The translations under genes were made by a program, and so were the position numbers. Under the pieces are notes generated by a model. The model searched no databases and was not told the DNA's origin. It saw only the letters and a list, made by a program, of their open reading frames with translations. A DNA stretch of 64,000 nt from Cohnella nanjingensis (GTDB lineage Bacteria > Bacillota > Bacilli > Paenibacillales > Paenibacillaceae), in contig NZ_JACJVP010000006.1 of NCBI RefSeq assembly GCF_014212125.1, positions 1 to 64,000 on the forward strand, read 5' to 3'. Position 1 is the stretch's first letter. The number at the start of each line of letters is the position of its first letter. Shown one piece after another: positions 24,097-31,409 of the stretch.

Positions 24097-25034
24097 TTTA
24101 ACATTTTTTGGGCTTCCTCACGAATCCAATTTCGGAATGATTCAGGTTCCAATACGATCACGCCCGCTCCCCAGCCAAGTACCCATTGCAGCAATTCATC
24201 CAGTTGACGAACGCGTAAGACCACATGCAATCCATCTTGATGCTCTTCCATATCCTCCATGTAATGATAGTTCGATTCCTTCACCTTATCTGCGATGTCA
24301 TGGTTAAATCGAAGGCGAACTCGCAAGTGGCGATCATCCGAAGGGGTATACTCCTTTAAGTTAAAATGCGCCGGTAGTTCGAATCGTTCTTCCAGATCGA
24401 CAAGTTCGGTCATTCGGGACAAACGGAAATGGCGAATGTCTTGGCGTAGATCGCAACGGGCCACGAGCATCCAAGATCCTTCAACGAGTACCAGGCCATA
24501 GGGAGCGACGGTACGATCACGATGGTGATTCCCCTTGGAATCCCCAATTCCTTTCGAATAATGAAATCTGATCTTTCGTTCAGCTAATATCGCTCGACGG
24601 ATCTTTTCGAAATATTCCCTTTCTTTTGACAGCGCGACCCGTTTACCGGGAGTGAGCAAGCGCAGCGCCTTGCGCACACGAGTGGTCTCATTGCGAACGC
24701 TCTCCGATAGAATGGCCTCGATTTTCCTCCGAGCGGCTTGGGCCCTGACACGATACTCATCATCAAATCGTTGCTCGATAAAGTCCGTTCCTATAAGCAA
24801 GGTCACGGCTTCTTCTACCGTGAAACTGATCGGCGGCAGGAAATAGCCTTTCATCAAAGAATATCCTGTGCCTGGGGCACCTATAATCGGCACGCCCGCT
24901 TCACTAAGTGCCTGAATATCACGATAGATGGTCCGCACGCTGGTATCGAATAGGTCCGCCAAATCTTCGCCCCGTACCACTTCTCTGCTTTGCAGCTCCA
25001 GAACGATGGCTAATAAACGGTCTGTTTTGTTCAT
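24087..25034 (-). CDS. YafY-type transcriptional regulator (HTH plus WYL domain)
   Basis: 315 residues. N-terminal DeoR-like helix-turn-helix (about 5-60: LADLFDTSVRTIYRDIQALSE), then a WYL domain (about 140-215: RKIRFHYSKG ... VAPYGLVLVEGSWMLVARC) and the WCX C-terminal extension. WYL domains bind ligands such as nucleotides in some families; here no ligand is known. ATG 25034. The leader upstream is about 120 bases and can fold into nested stems, listed separately. Likely controls the adjacent VOC gene or itself. Confidence 0.88.
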   Translation of the reverse strand: MNKTDRLLAIVLELQSREVVRGEDLADLFDTSVRTIYRDIQALSEAGVPIIGAPGTGYSLMKGYFLPPISFTVEEAVTLLIGTDFIEQRFDDEYRVRAQAARRKIEAILSESVRNETTRVRKALRLLTPGKRVALSKEREYFEKIRRAILAERKIRFHYSKGIGDSKGNHHRDRTVAPYGLVLVEGSWMLVARCDLRQDIRHFRLSRMTELVDLEERFELPAHFNLKEYTPSDDRHLRVRLRFNHDIADKVKESNYHYMEDMEEHQDGLHVVLRVRQLDELLQWVLGWGAGVIVLEPESFRNWIREEAQKMLKRY

Positions 25035-25078
25035 TGGCTGCCCCCTTGAAACTTAATGCTGTTCACCAAGCTAGACAA

Positions 25079-25168
25079 GCGGCTCGGTTAGTACCTTGTC
25101 AGCCCTTCGGTGTTGTCTTTGGGCACCACAAGGTCATAAAGAGCCGCGTCCGTGTTGCTTACATTATA
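25079..25168 (-). ncRNA. Candidate structured 5' leader of the WYL regulator
   Basis: On the minus strand a TATAAT box (25168-25163) precedes a ~120-base leader. GCGGCTC (25147-25141) pairs with GAGCCGC (25085-25079), ACCTTGT (25134-25128) pairs inside with ACAAGGT (25099-25093), and the apical part offers two competing or interleaved helices: GGTG/CACC and CCC/GGG. It matches no riboswitch class I recognise. Could be a regulatory RNA or an imperfect remnant of mobile DNA. Confidence 0.4.
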
Positions 25169-25359
25169 CAGCAAAGAATAAATCGGCTTTTAGTACGAGA
25201 GACAGCGACATTGATTTTGCATGGATCGTTAACACTGACTTCTGCGATTCAGCACAGCCTTCCCGACTGTGGTTACGAAGTCGCTTCGCGTACCCGCAGG
25301 CCTCCCCGGATAAGAACGTCATCTTTCCGACCGTACCTGCCCAAGTTTACGGCAGCAGC

Positions 25360-25528
25360 CTTTGGCAGCTTTAGATTTCGTCATGTCGTGGCGACTCGTT
25401 CGGCTGCAACCACCTCAAATTGGATTCGTGGGACGCCCATGCCGGGCGAACACGCAAAAAAAAGCCATGGCGCACATCCTATGCGCCACAGCTTATCTAG
25501 GAATAAGCTCTCACTGCCCCCTACTAAC
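25360..25528. repeat. Direct repeat copy 1 (about 168 bp) with embedded terminator
   Basis: Nearly identical to 30148-30314: I see two extra A residues in an A-run and one substitution. It includes a minus-strand intrinsic terminator (25456-25488: TGGCGCA/TGCGCCA stem then a T8 run) and, in this copy only, an intact AGCTTAT/ATAAGCT hairpin. No coding potential seen in either orientation. Confidence 0.85.
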
Positions 25529-25543
25529 GCTTCAAATCACGAT

Positions 25544-25575
25544 AAAAACGGGAGTCGCAGTCGCAGCTCCCGTTT
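25544..25575 (-). terminator. Intrinsic terminator
   Basis: AAACGGGAG and CTCCCGTTT form a 9-bp stem; the minus strand continues as TTTTTATC. No gene on the minus strand ends just upstream, so it may belong to a lost gene. Confidence 0.65.
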
Positions 25576-25675
25576 CAATTCAATTATCGTTCTCCGTGAA
25601 AATTCCACAGCTGCTGTCTTGTTAAGCTATCGCACCAGTTAGAAACCAAAGCCATTCTGCCCATGGGTTATCGGC

Positions 25676-25972
25676 CGAATTCGCCTTGACGTCGACGCGC
25701 GGCTCTCCGAACCAGCGCTCGACCAGAAGGGATCGACGAGCTTCGTGCCCGACGATCCCTTCGATTACGCATTCGAAACTATATCACCACGGGAGTGGAC
25801 CGTCCTCGTTCGAGAACGTGCCCGTCGGACCGTTCTCGTCGAGGAGAGCGAGGCGCACGGGCTCACGTGCGTCCTGTTGGACGGTGCGCGTGCCCGCGAA
25901 GCCATTGCACGCAACTTATGGTTGATCCAACCACGTTTTAGACTCGGAATCGTATATGATATAATTAATTAA
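25676..25972 (+). other. GC-rich coding-like remnant of unknown origin
   Basis: One frame is open through IRLDVDARLSEPAL, FVPDDPFDYAFETI and TVLVRERARRTVLVEESEAH before ending at 25972. The composition is protein-like and GC-rich, unlike the AT-rich toxin-antitoxin genes that follow, but no ribosome binding site or clear start was found and no family is recognised. Possibly a fragment of a transferred gene. Confidence 0.3.
25937..25965 (+). promoter_or_regulatory. Promoter of the toxin-antitoxin pair
   Basis: TTTAGA and TATAAT with 17-bp spacing; AATTAATT symmetry just downstream could be the antitoxin operator. Confidence 0.5.
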
Positions 25973-25997
25973 TCTTGATCCGAAAGGTCGTGATCCT

Positions 25998-26195
25998 GTG
26001 AGCGTAAATCGTGAAGAGTTAAAACGCATCATTGACCAGATACCCGAACAAGACGCTGTTGAAGTTGCTGACTTTATTGGATATTTAAATTCGAAAAGAG
26101 AACGCGAAGCACAGAATAATCTTGAACAAGCTAGTGTAACCAGTATGGAGTTCTGGAACAACCCTGTGGACGACGAGGTCTGGAACAATGTATAA
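25998..26195 (+). CDS. Putative antitoxin of a PemK/MazF-type module
   Basis: 65 residues, short and acidic-helical (LKRIIDQIPEQDAVEVADFI). It resembles the small antitoxins placed before PemK/MazF toxins that use a helical core and a disordered tail (FWNNPVDDEVWNNV) to bind the toxin. GTG 25998 follows GAAAGG. Its end overlaps the toxin start by 8 bp, the usual coupled order. Confidence 0.75.
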   Translation: MSVNREELKRIIDQIPEQDAVEVADFIGYLNSKREREAQNNLEQASVTSMEFWNNPVDDEVWNNV

Positions 26196-26526
26196 ACAAG
26201 GTGATATCGTGTTAATCCACTTTCCATTCAGCGATTTGTCCGCTACAAAGCAACGTCCCGTTCTCATCTTGTCCAACACGACTTATAACAAGTCCCAGTC
26301 GGATCTTGTCGTGGCCGCGATTACTTCCAATTTAACCAGTAAAACTTACACGATACAAATAACTGCCGATGACCTTGATGAAGGTCAACTGCGTGTTACA
26401 TCTGCTGTTCGAGCGGATAAAATATATACGTTTTCAAATCAAATTGTCCTTAAAAAGTTCGGTCACTTAAAACCTTCGATTTTCACAAATGTCAAACTGC
26501 AATTAACGCATTTACTTAACGATTGA
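26188..26526 (+). CDS. PemK/MazF-family endoribonuclease toxin
   Basis: 112 residues with the PemK/MazF SH3-like barrel: YKQGDIVLIHFPFSD and KQRPVLILSN at the N-terminus, VVAAITSN in the middle and TSAVRADKIYTF near the catalytic Thr/Ser strand. Family members cleave mRNA at short sequences; here specificity is unknown. Co-transcribed with the antitoxin and followed by a strong terminator. Confidence 0.88.
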   Translation: MYKQGDIVLIHFPFSDLSATKQRPVLILSNTTYNKSQSDLVVAAITSNLTSKTYTIQITADDLDEGQLRVTSAVRADKIYTFSNQIVLKKFGHLKPSIFTNVKLQLTHLLND

Positions 26527-26532
26527 ATAACA

Positions 26533-26578
26533 AGCAACAGCCCTCCACCGCTGAATAGAGCGGTAGAGGGCTGTTGCT
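26533..26578 (+). terminator. Terminator of the toxin-antitoxin operon
   Basis: A long stem, AGCAACAGCCCTC against GAGGGCTGTTGCT with further ACCGCT/AGCGGT pairing inside; seven bases after the toxin stop codon. Confidence 0.85.
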
Positions 26579-27211
26579 GTGTATAGTGACAACGAAGGCT
26601 TAGGCATCCCCGTCAGTTAAAAACTCGATGCAATGACACTACTGCTTCCACATGTGTTGAGTATTCAGTGAGAACACCTAACGAAGTGCTCTCGCCAATT
26701 AATTAAAGCTTGATTTGATCCTTGAGTGCATCAGGTTTATAAATTCATGTTTGGTGCGCGGTCACAAATTTTGTTTTGTTAGTTCCCCGATTTTCTCCGG
26801 TTGTCTTCCTTACAGAGCATTTGACAATTTTCAGCGGTTGTTTTACCGCCATCATGCCTCGGGGTAATATGATCGGCTTCGATTTCATAAAGCTCAAAAT
26901 GATTTCCGCACTAAGCGCAAGGAAGCCAATAAGGGCTTGAGAGAATTAGCGATATTCTATTTATCCCCAGCGCTCCCACGGATGGTATTTACACAGCCAT
27001 AAATAAAATAGTGCTAGGTGCATTTTCCAGCCAGCATATTTACTTTGTAAACACCTTTTTCGTTCCATAAATTTTCCTCCACGTTTGTTTCGCAGATGAA
27101 GTCAATTAGTATACCGCTATTGAATCTTTTGATCAAAAATTGGAGAAAAGTAATACAGAAGGAGGAACTCAATCTGTTCCTATAAAAAAACGATATTGGA
27201 GGTAGTTTTCC
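26579..27211. other. Gene-poor stretch
   Basis: Apart from the HNH remnant at 26779-26919, no gene with a start, ribosome binding site and coding-like composition was found. The last 100 bases should hold the promoter of the aldo/keto reductase gene; no clear sigma-A match was assigned. Confidence 0.5.
26779..26919 (-). pseudogene. HNH endonuclease C-terminal remnant
   Basis: The minus strand reads CGNHFELYEIEADHITPRHD, then GGKTTAENCQMLCKEDNRRK, the zinc-knuckle and catalytic core of HNH endonucleases (CxxC with DHI and ENCQ). An in-frame TAG interrupts the first CxxC and no N-terminal part or start is present. A decayed fragment. Confidence 0.75.
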
Positions 27212-28054
27212 ATGCCAAAAAATTTGCAAGATACATCAACTTTGTACAATGGTGTGAAAATGCCCTGGTTTGGTTTGGGTGTTTTTAAAGTAGAAGATGG
27301 CCCCGAACTTGAGAATGCGGTCAAAATTGCCATCAAGCATGGATATCGCAGCATTGACACGGCTGCCATATATGGAAATGAAGAAGGAGTCGGGCGAGGC
27401 ATCCGCGCGGGGCTCAAAGAGACTGGGATTTCTAGAGGCGAGCTTTTTGTAACATCAAAAGTATGGAATGCCGATTTAGGGTACGAAGCTTCTTTGGCGG
27501 CATATGAAACGAGCTTGAGAAAACTGGATTTGGATTATCTGGATCTATACCTTATTCACTGGCCGGTGAAAGGCAAGTATAAAGAAGCGTGGAGAGCCCT
27601 GGAGACACTTTATAAGGAAGGCCGCGTAAAAGCGATCGGGGTCAGCAATTTCCAAATTCATCATATTGAAGATTTGATGAAGGACGCAGAAATAAAGCCC
27701 ATGGTCAACCAGGTTGAATACCATCCTCGTCTCGCGCAAAAGGAAGTGCATGATTATTGTAAACAACAAGGAATTCAATTGGAAGCTTGGTCTCCGTTAA
27801 TGCAAGGACAGTTACTGGATCATCCGGTCATTAAAGAAATTGCAGATCGATACCAAAAATCGATTGCCCAAATCATTCTCCGCTGGGACTTGCAAAACGG
27901 TGTCGTGACGATTCCAAAATCGACAAAAGAACATCGAATCGTAGAAAACGCATCCATATTTGATTTTGAACTGAACAAAGATGATATGGAACATCTCAAT
28001 AGTCTGAATCAAAATCTTCGGGTCGGTCCGGATCCAGATAACTTTGATTTTTAA
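27212..28054 (+). CDS. Aldo/keto reductase (YvgN/YtbE-like)
   Basis: 280 residues, complete (alpha/beta)8 AKR fold. The catalytic tetrad is visible: Asp in SIDTAAIYG, Tyr in the same motif, Lys in VTSKVWN and His in LIHWPV; NADPH-binding residues in the IPKSTKEHR segment. Bacillus relatives reduce glyoxal and methylglyoxal. ATG 27212 follows GGAGG. Next to an SDR gene in the same direction, perhaps a small carbonyl-detoxification unit. Confidence 0.9.
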   Translation: MPKNLQDTSTLYNGVKMPWFGLGVFKVEDGPELENAVKIAIKHGYRSIDTAAIYGNEEGVGRGIRAGLKETGISRGELFVTSKVWNADLGYEASLAAYETSLRKLDLDYLDLYLIHWPVKGKYKEAWRALETLYKEGRVKAIGVSNFQIHHIEDLMKDAEIKPMVNQVEYHPRLAQKEVHDYCKQQGIQLEAWSPLMQGQLLDHPVIKEIADRYQKSIAQIILRWDLQNGVVTIPKSTKEHRIVENASIFDFELNKDDMEHLNSLNQNLRVGPDPDNFDF

Positions 28055-28106
28055 GATAAATTAACTTAGGTTATTTATCCAAATTAAAATTTTTGGAGGA
28101 ATGCTC

Positions 28107-28901
28107 GTGCAACTTCATTTACAAGGAAAAACAGCACTTGTTACGGGGTCTACGGCAGGAATCGGAAAAGCGATCGCCGCATCACTAGCGGTGGAAGGCG
28201 CCAACGTACTTATTAATGGACGCCGTGAAGAAAATGTGATTAACACGATCCAGGAAATTCGAGACCGGCATGCCGGCGCTAAACTCGAATCCGTAGTCGC
28301 GGATCTAGGAACAGAGCAAGGATGTCAACAGGTGATTGAGAAATACGCTGACGTTGACATTTTGATTAACAACATTGGCATATTCGAGGCTGCCGAATAT
28401 TTCGATATTCCGGATGAAGTTTGGTTTAGATTCTTCGAGGTCAACATCATGAGCGGTGTTAGGCTCTCCCGCCACTACCTGAGCCGAATGATTCAGAAAA
28501 AAGAAGGTCGAGTCATATTTATTGCTAGCGAGGCAGCCATCATGCCTTCGCAAGAAATGGCCCATTATAGTGCAACCAAAACAATGCAGCTCTCGATTTC
28601 CCGGAGCTTAGCCGAGCTGGCCAAAGGAACGAATGTAACGGTCAATACCGTTATGCCTGGTTCCACTTTAACTGAAGGAGTGGAGGCTTGGCTAAATACT
28701 CTCTATCCTAATGAAAAAATGACAGTAGAAGAAGCTGAGAAGCGATTTATGAGAGAGAATCGGCCAACTTCCATCATTCAAAGGCTTATTCGGCCAGAAG
28801 AAATAGCCTATCTTGTTACCTTCCTAAGCAGCCCTCTTTCCTCGGCCATTAACGGTTCCGCTTTGCGGATTGACGGAGGATTAGTACGCAGCGTGTTTTA
28901 A
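28107..28901 (+). CDS. Short-chain dehydrogenase/reductase (SDR)
   Basis: About 264 residues, classical SDR: cofactor motif TGSTAGIGKA, NNIGIF (equivalent of NNAG) and active site with Ser in FIASEAAI, Tyr and Lys in YSATKTMQ. Substrate unknown. GGAGG spacing favours GTG 28107 over ATG 28101. The AKR gene ends 52 bp upstream, so the two may be co-transcribed. Confidence 0.88.
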   Translation: MQLHLQGKTALVTGSTAGIGKAIAASLAVEGANVLINGRREENVINTIQEIRDRHAGAKLESVVADLGTEQGCQQVIEKYADVDILINNIGIFEAAEYFDIPDEVWFRFFEVNIMSGVRLSRHYLSRMIQKKEGRVIFIASEAAIMPSQEMAHYSATKTMQLSISRSLAELAKGTNVTVNTVMPGSTLTEGVEAWLNTLYPNEKMTVEEAEKRFMRENRPTSIIQRLIRPEEIAYLVTFLSSPLSSAINGSALRIDGGLVRSVF

Positions 28902-29023
28902 GACTTTTCGATTAGAATAATGAAGCGATTTCAATGATAGCTTGTAGTAACAAGGAAGTAAATCATACACTACGTCCGCGCGGACTGAACCCCGGGGTAC
29001 GCCCCCTGGGCATTCCGCCAAAC

Positions 29024-29059
29024 AATAAAGAACCACTTCGTCAAGAAGTGGTTCTTTAT

Positions 29060-29060
<1 letters not shown>
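29024..29060. terminator. Bidirectional terminator after SDR and tRNA-like sequence
   Basis: A perfect 16-bp stem, AATAAAGAACCACTTC and its complement, 5-base loop. On the minus strand it starts directly after the tRNA 3' end. Confidence 0.88.
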
Positions 29061-29131
<71 letters not shown>

Positions 29132-29509
29132 ACGAACAATACATCTCCAAATATGGAGCCAACGTCATCATTTGCTCTTGCTGAACAGCGGGATGTGCTG
29201 CTATAAGATCTCAAATTCCTTTCTTTCGATCCGTTTGGCCTCCACAAACACAGAAGCCCGAATACTGAATACATTCGGGCTTCAATATGCAGGTAAATGC
29301 GGCCTGAAATCTCTACTTCCTTACGAGCGACACGCAGCACTCCACATGTGTCGTCGAGGGAATAGGAACACAATTCGCCCCCTTCATTTTTCAACGGCTT
29401 TTATACGGATTAGGTTTCTCTGGATCACAAAGACATCTGAGGTTCGAATCTGTTGCGCGGGTAGATGTTACCGGTGAAATGGTACATCGGGTTGCTTCAA
29501 GAAGGGCAA
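29132..29509. other. Intergenic stretch with one hairpin
   Basis: No gene found. A terminator-like hairpin lies at 29254-29282 (AAGCCCGAAT against ATTCGGGCTT), of the kind that would end transcription in either direction. The promoter of the tRNA-like sequence would lie just to its left. Confidence 0.5.
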
Positions 29510-30144
29510 TTAGGTTCCGTTGGCTGCGTTCTGCCGGGATTCCGGAAACCATTCGATGCCGTTTGCTAAGCGGCGACGGTTTACCGGAATCCGCTTTCTT
29601 CCCGATAAGAGGCTGGGGAATCGGAGACGATCCCGAGCATCATCTGTTTGGCAGCTGAAGTGCTGGTCCACTGATTGTTCGGTCACGAAGACAAAGTGTC
29701 CTTCTTCTGCCTTGTCGCGACAGCCTCTGAGCAGCATCACCCGCCCGGTTTGAGCACCCGCGCGACTTCCTCCGCAAATCGCCCCCGATTTTCTTCGGCG
29801 ATACTGTGAAAACATCCGCGATCATTGACCATATCCACGTACCGGTTTTCCAACGGCAATTTCAAGGCATCGCCCTGACGCCAATCCACCTGAACCTCCG
29901 CCCTGTTTGCCCGTTCCCTTGCGATGTTCAAGGCAGCGGCACTCAGATCGACGCCGATTACGCGATATCCCCGCTTGGCAAGAAAAATGGCTTCGCTGCC
30001 TGCGCCGCAGCCTACATCCAAAACGGCAATGTTAGGGGGAAGGTCCATGGAAGCCACGAACGCGACCAATTCTTGAGACAGGTACGGGAGATCCCAGTAG
30101 TCTCGAAAGTTTCCGCTGGTATACACTTCTTCCCAATCTCTCAT
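29510..30144 (-). pseudogene. Class I SAM-dependent methyltransferase, frameshifted
   Basis: The first frame (from 30144) encodes VYTSGNFRDYWDLPYL and the SAM-binding motif VLDVGCGAGSEAIFLAKRGY, and stops right after VARVLKPGG near 29740. The next frame continues sensibly as RVMLLRGCRDKAEEGHFVFV to 29510. One frameshift in a G/C run (GGGCGGG) separates them. The 5' end abuts the direct repeat at 30148 and no ribosome binding site precedes the ATG, suggesting that the promoter region was also lost. Confidence 0.8.
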
Positions 30145-30147
30145 CGT

Positions 30148-30314
30148 CTTTGGCAGCTTTAGATTTCGTCATGTCGTGGCGACTCGTTCGGCTGCAACCA
30201 CCTCAAATTGGATTCGTGGGACGCCCATGCCGGGCGAACACGCAAAAAAGCCATGGCGCACATCCTATGCGCCACAACTTATCTAGGAATAAGCTCTCAC
30301 TGCCCCCTACTAAC
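30148..30314. repeat. Direct repeat copy 2 (about 167 bp) with operon terminator
   Basis: Second copy of 25360-25528 in the same orientation. The minus-strand hairpin TGGCGCA/TGCGCCA (30254-30274) followed by a T6 run (30249-30244) is placed to terminate the eight-gene operon whose last gene ends at 30318. The repeat stops three bases from that stop codon and four bases from the methyltransferase start. Confidence 0.85.
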
Positions 30315-30317
30315 CGC

Positions 30318-31409
30318 TCACTCAGCGACACCTTCCCAATTCTCTCCCGCAATGAGCGCAAGCAAAACTTGGGCGTAGCAGCGGATCAGAAAATCGTTGG
30401 GATGGTTTACGTTGTTGCCCGTCAGGTCGGTATAAGATTTGCGCAGCAGCAGTTCCCGATGCACGGTCGTCATGTCGGCTACGGCGACCGAGCCGCCGCT
30501 TGCTTCGCGGAGCTTCAGCAATTCGTCGACATATTCGTCCTGATTGCCGCTGAACGCCGTCTCCGGATTCGCCAGCATCGGCGCGACCAGAATATACTCG
30601 GCCTCGCCATTGGCCTGCCGGATCCTTTCCATGATCGCCGCGATATTGGCGGCGTACTCCTCCTTCGGCACCCGACAAGTTCCGTCATTCATGCCGAAGG
30701 CGATTACGGCCAAGTCCGGGGCCGCTCCTTCCAGCACATCGTCTACGATCTTCAGTCCGCCTTCGCTTGTAATGCCGCCCACCGAGCCATTGCGATACTC
30801 GATCTCCGTGCCGTACGTCTCGCCGAGCAGGCGGACGACGATTTCGCCCCATGTCGGCAGATAAGGCGGAGCGCCGGTCATGCCGCTCGCGTTGGCGCCC
30901 TCCGCGATGCTGTCGCCGAAGACGAGCAGTTGCAGGGGATCGCCTGCCGCCAGCTTACGCGCGGTTCGCGGCGGGCAGTCGCGGGCGACGAAGACGGCAG
31001 GGCCGCTCCGTTCCTTGCGGCACGTATAGCTAACCGCAATCTGCTTGTCGTGGAAAAAGTGCCCTTCCGAGAAGAGGCTATATCCGCCTCCCTTCCTTTC
31101 CTGCACCCAGCCTTCGCGAGGCTCAGCCGGAAACAGCTCGTCCAGGCTTGTAATCGGGATGCGGGAATCGGTCGGAAACAGCAGCCGCTCTTCGCGCAGC
31201 ACCCAATCCCGACCTTCTTCGTATACGACGTCCAGCCTCGCATTCCGCACCTCGATAATGTTGTCCGGCTCGTAGAGAAGCCGGCCTGCTCCCGCTTCCC
31301 CGGTCTTCGCGGACAGCGGAAGCACCGACTCGGCATAGACGCGGTCTCCCTTCCAGAACGGTTCCGCAAGTTCCCTGAGCGTATAACCTCCAACCAGTTG
31401 TCCGTTCAT
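30318..31409 (-). CDS. SGNH/GDSL-family hydrolase (likely carbohydrate esterase)
   Basis: About 363 residues. The N-terminal ~165 residues are a beta-rich accessory domain (YEPDNIIEVRNARLDVVYEE); the C-terminal SGNH domain carries the Ser block GDSIAEGANASG, Gly in GSVGGIT, Asn in FGMNDGT and the Asp-x-x-His block (NVNHPNDF). Such two-domain SGNH proteins in glycan operons remove acetyl groups. No signal peptide, so it should act on imported oligosaccharides. ATG 31409 overlaps the GH36 stop by four bases; last gene of the operon. Confidence 0.87.
   Translation of the reverse strand: MNGQLVGGYTLRELAEPFWKGDRVYAESVLPLSAKTGEAGAGRLLYEPDNIIEVRNARLDVVYEEGRDWVLREERLLFPTDSRIPITSLDELFPAEPREGWVQERKGGGYSLFSEGHFFHDKQIAVSYTCRKERSGPAVFVARDCPPRTARKLAAGDPLQLLVFGDSIAEGANASGMTGAPPYLPTWGEIVVRLLGETYGTEIEYRNGSVGGITSEGGLKIVDDVLEGAAPDLAVIAFGMNDGTCRVPKEEYAANIAAIMERIRQANGEAEYILVAPMLANPETAFSGNQDEYVDELLKLREASGGSVAVADMTTVHRELLLRKSYTDLTGNNVNHPNDFLIRCYAQVLLALIAGENWEGVAE

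Noticed and set aside
25080-25200. Possible transposase N-terminal remnant (ALYDLVVPKDN on the minus strand)
   Set aside because: Only about a dozen residues suggest it and the same bases fold into well-paired stems; too little to call an insertion sequence.
29440-29500. GGTTCGAATC resembling a tRNA T-arm
   Set aside because: No matching acceptor, D or anticodon arms can be folded around it.
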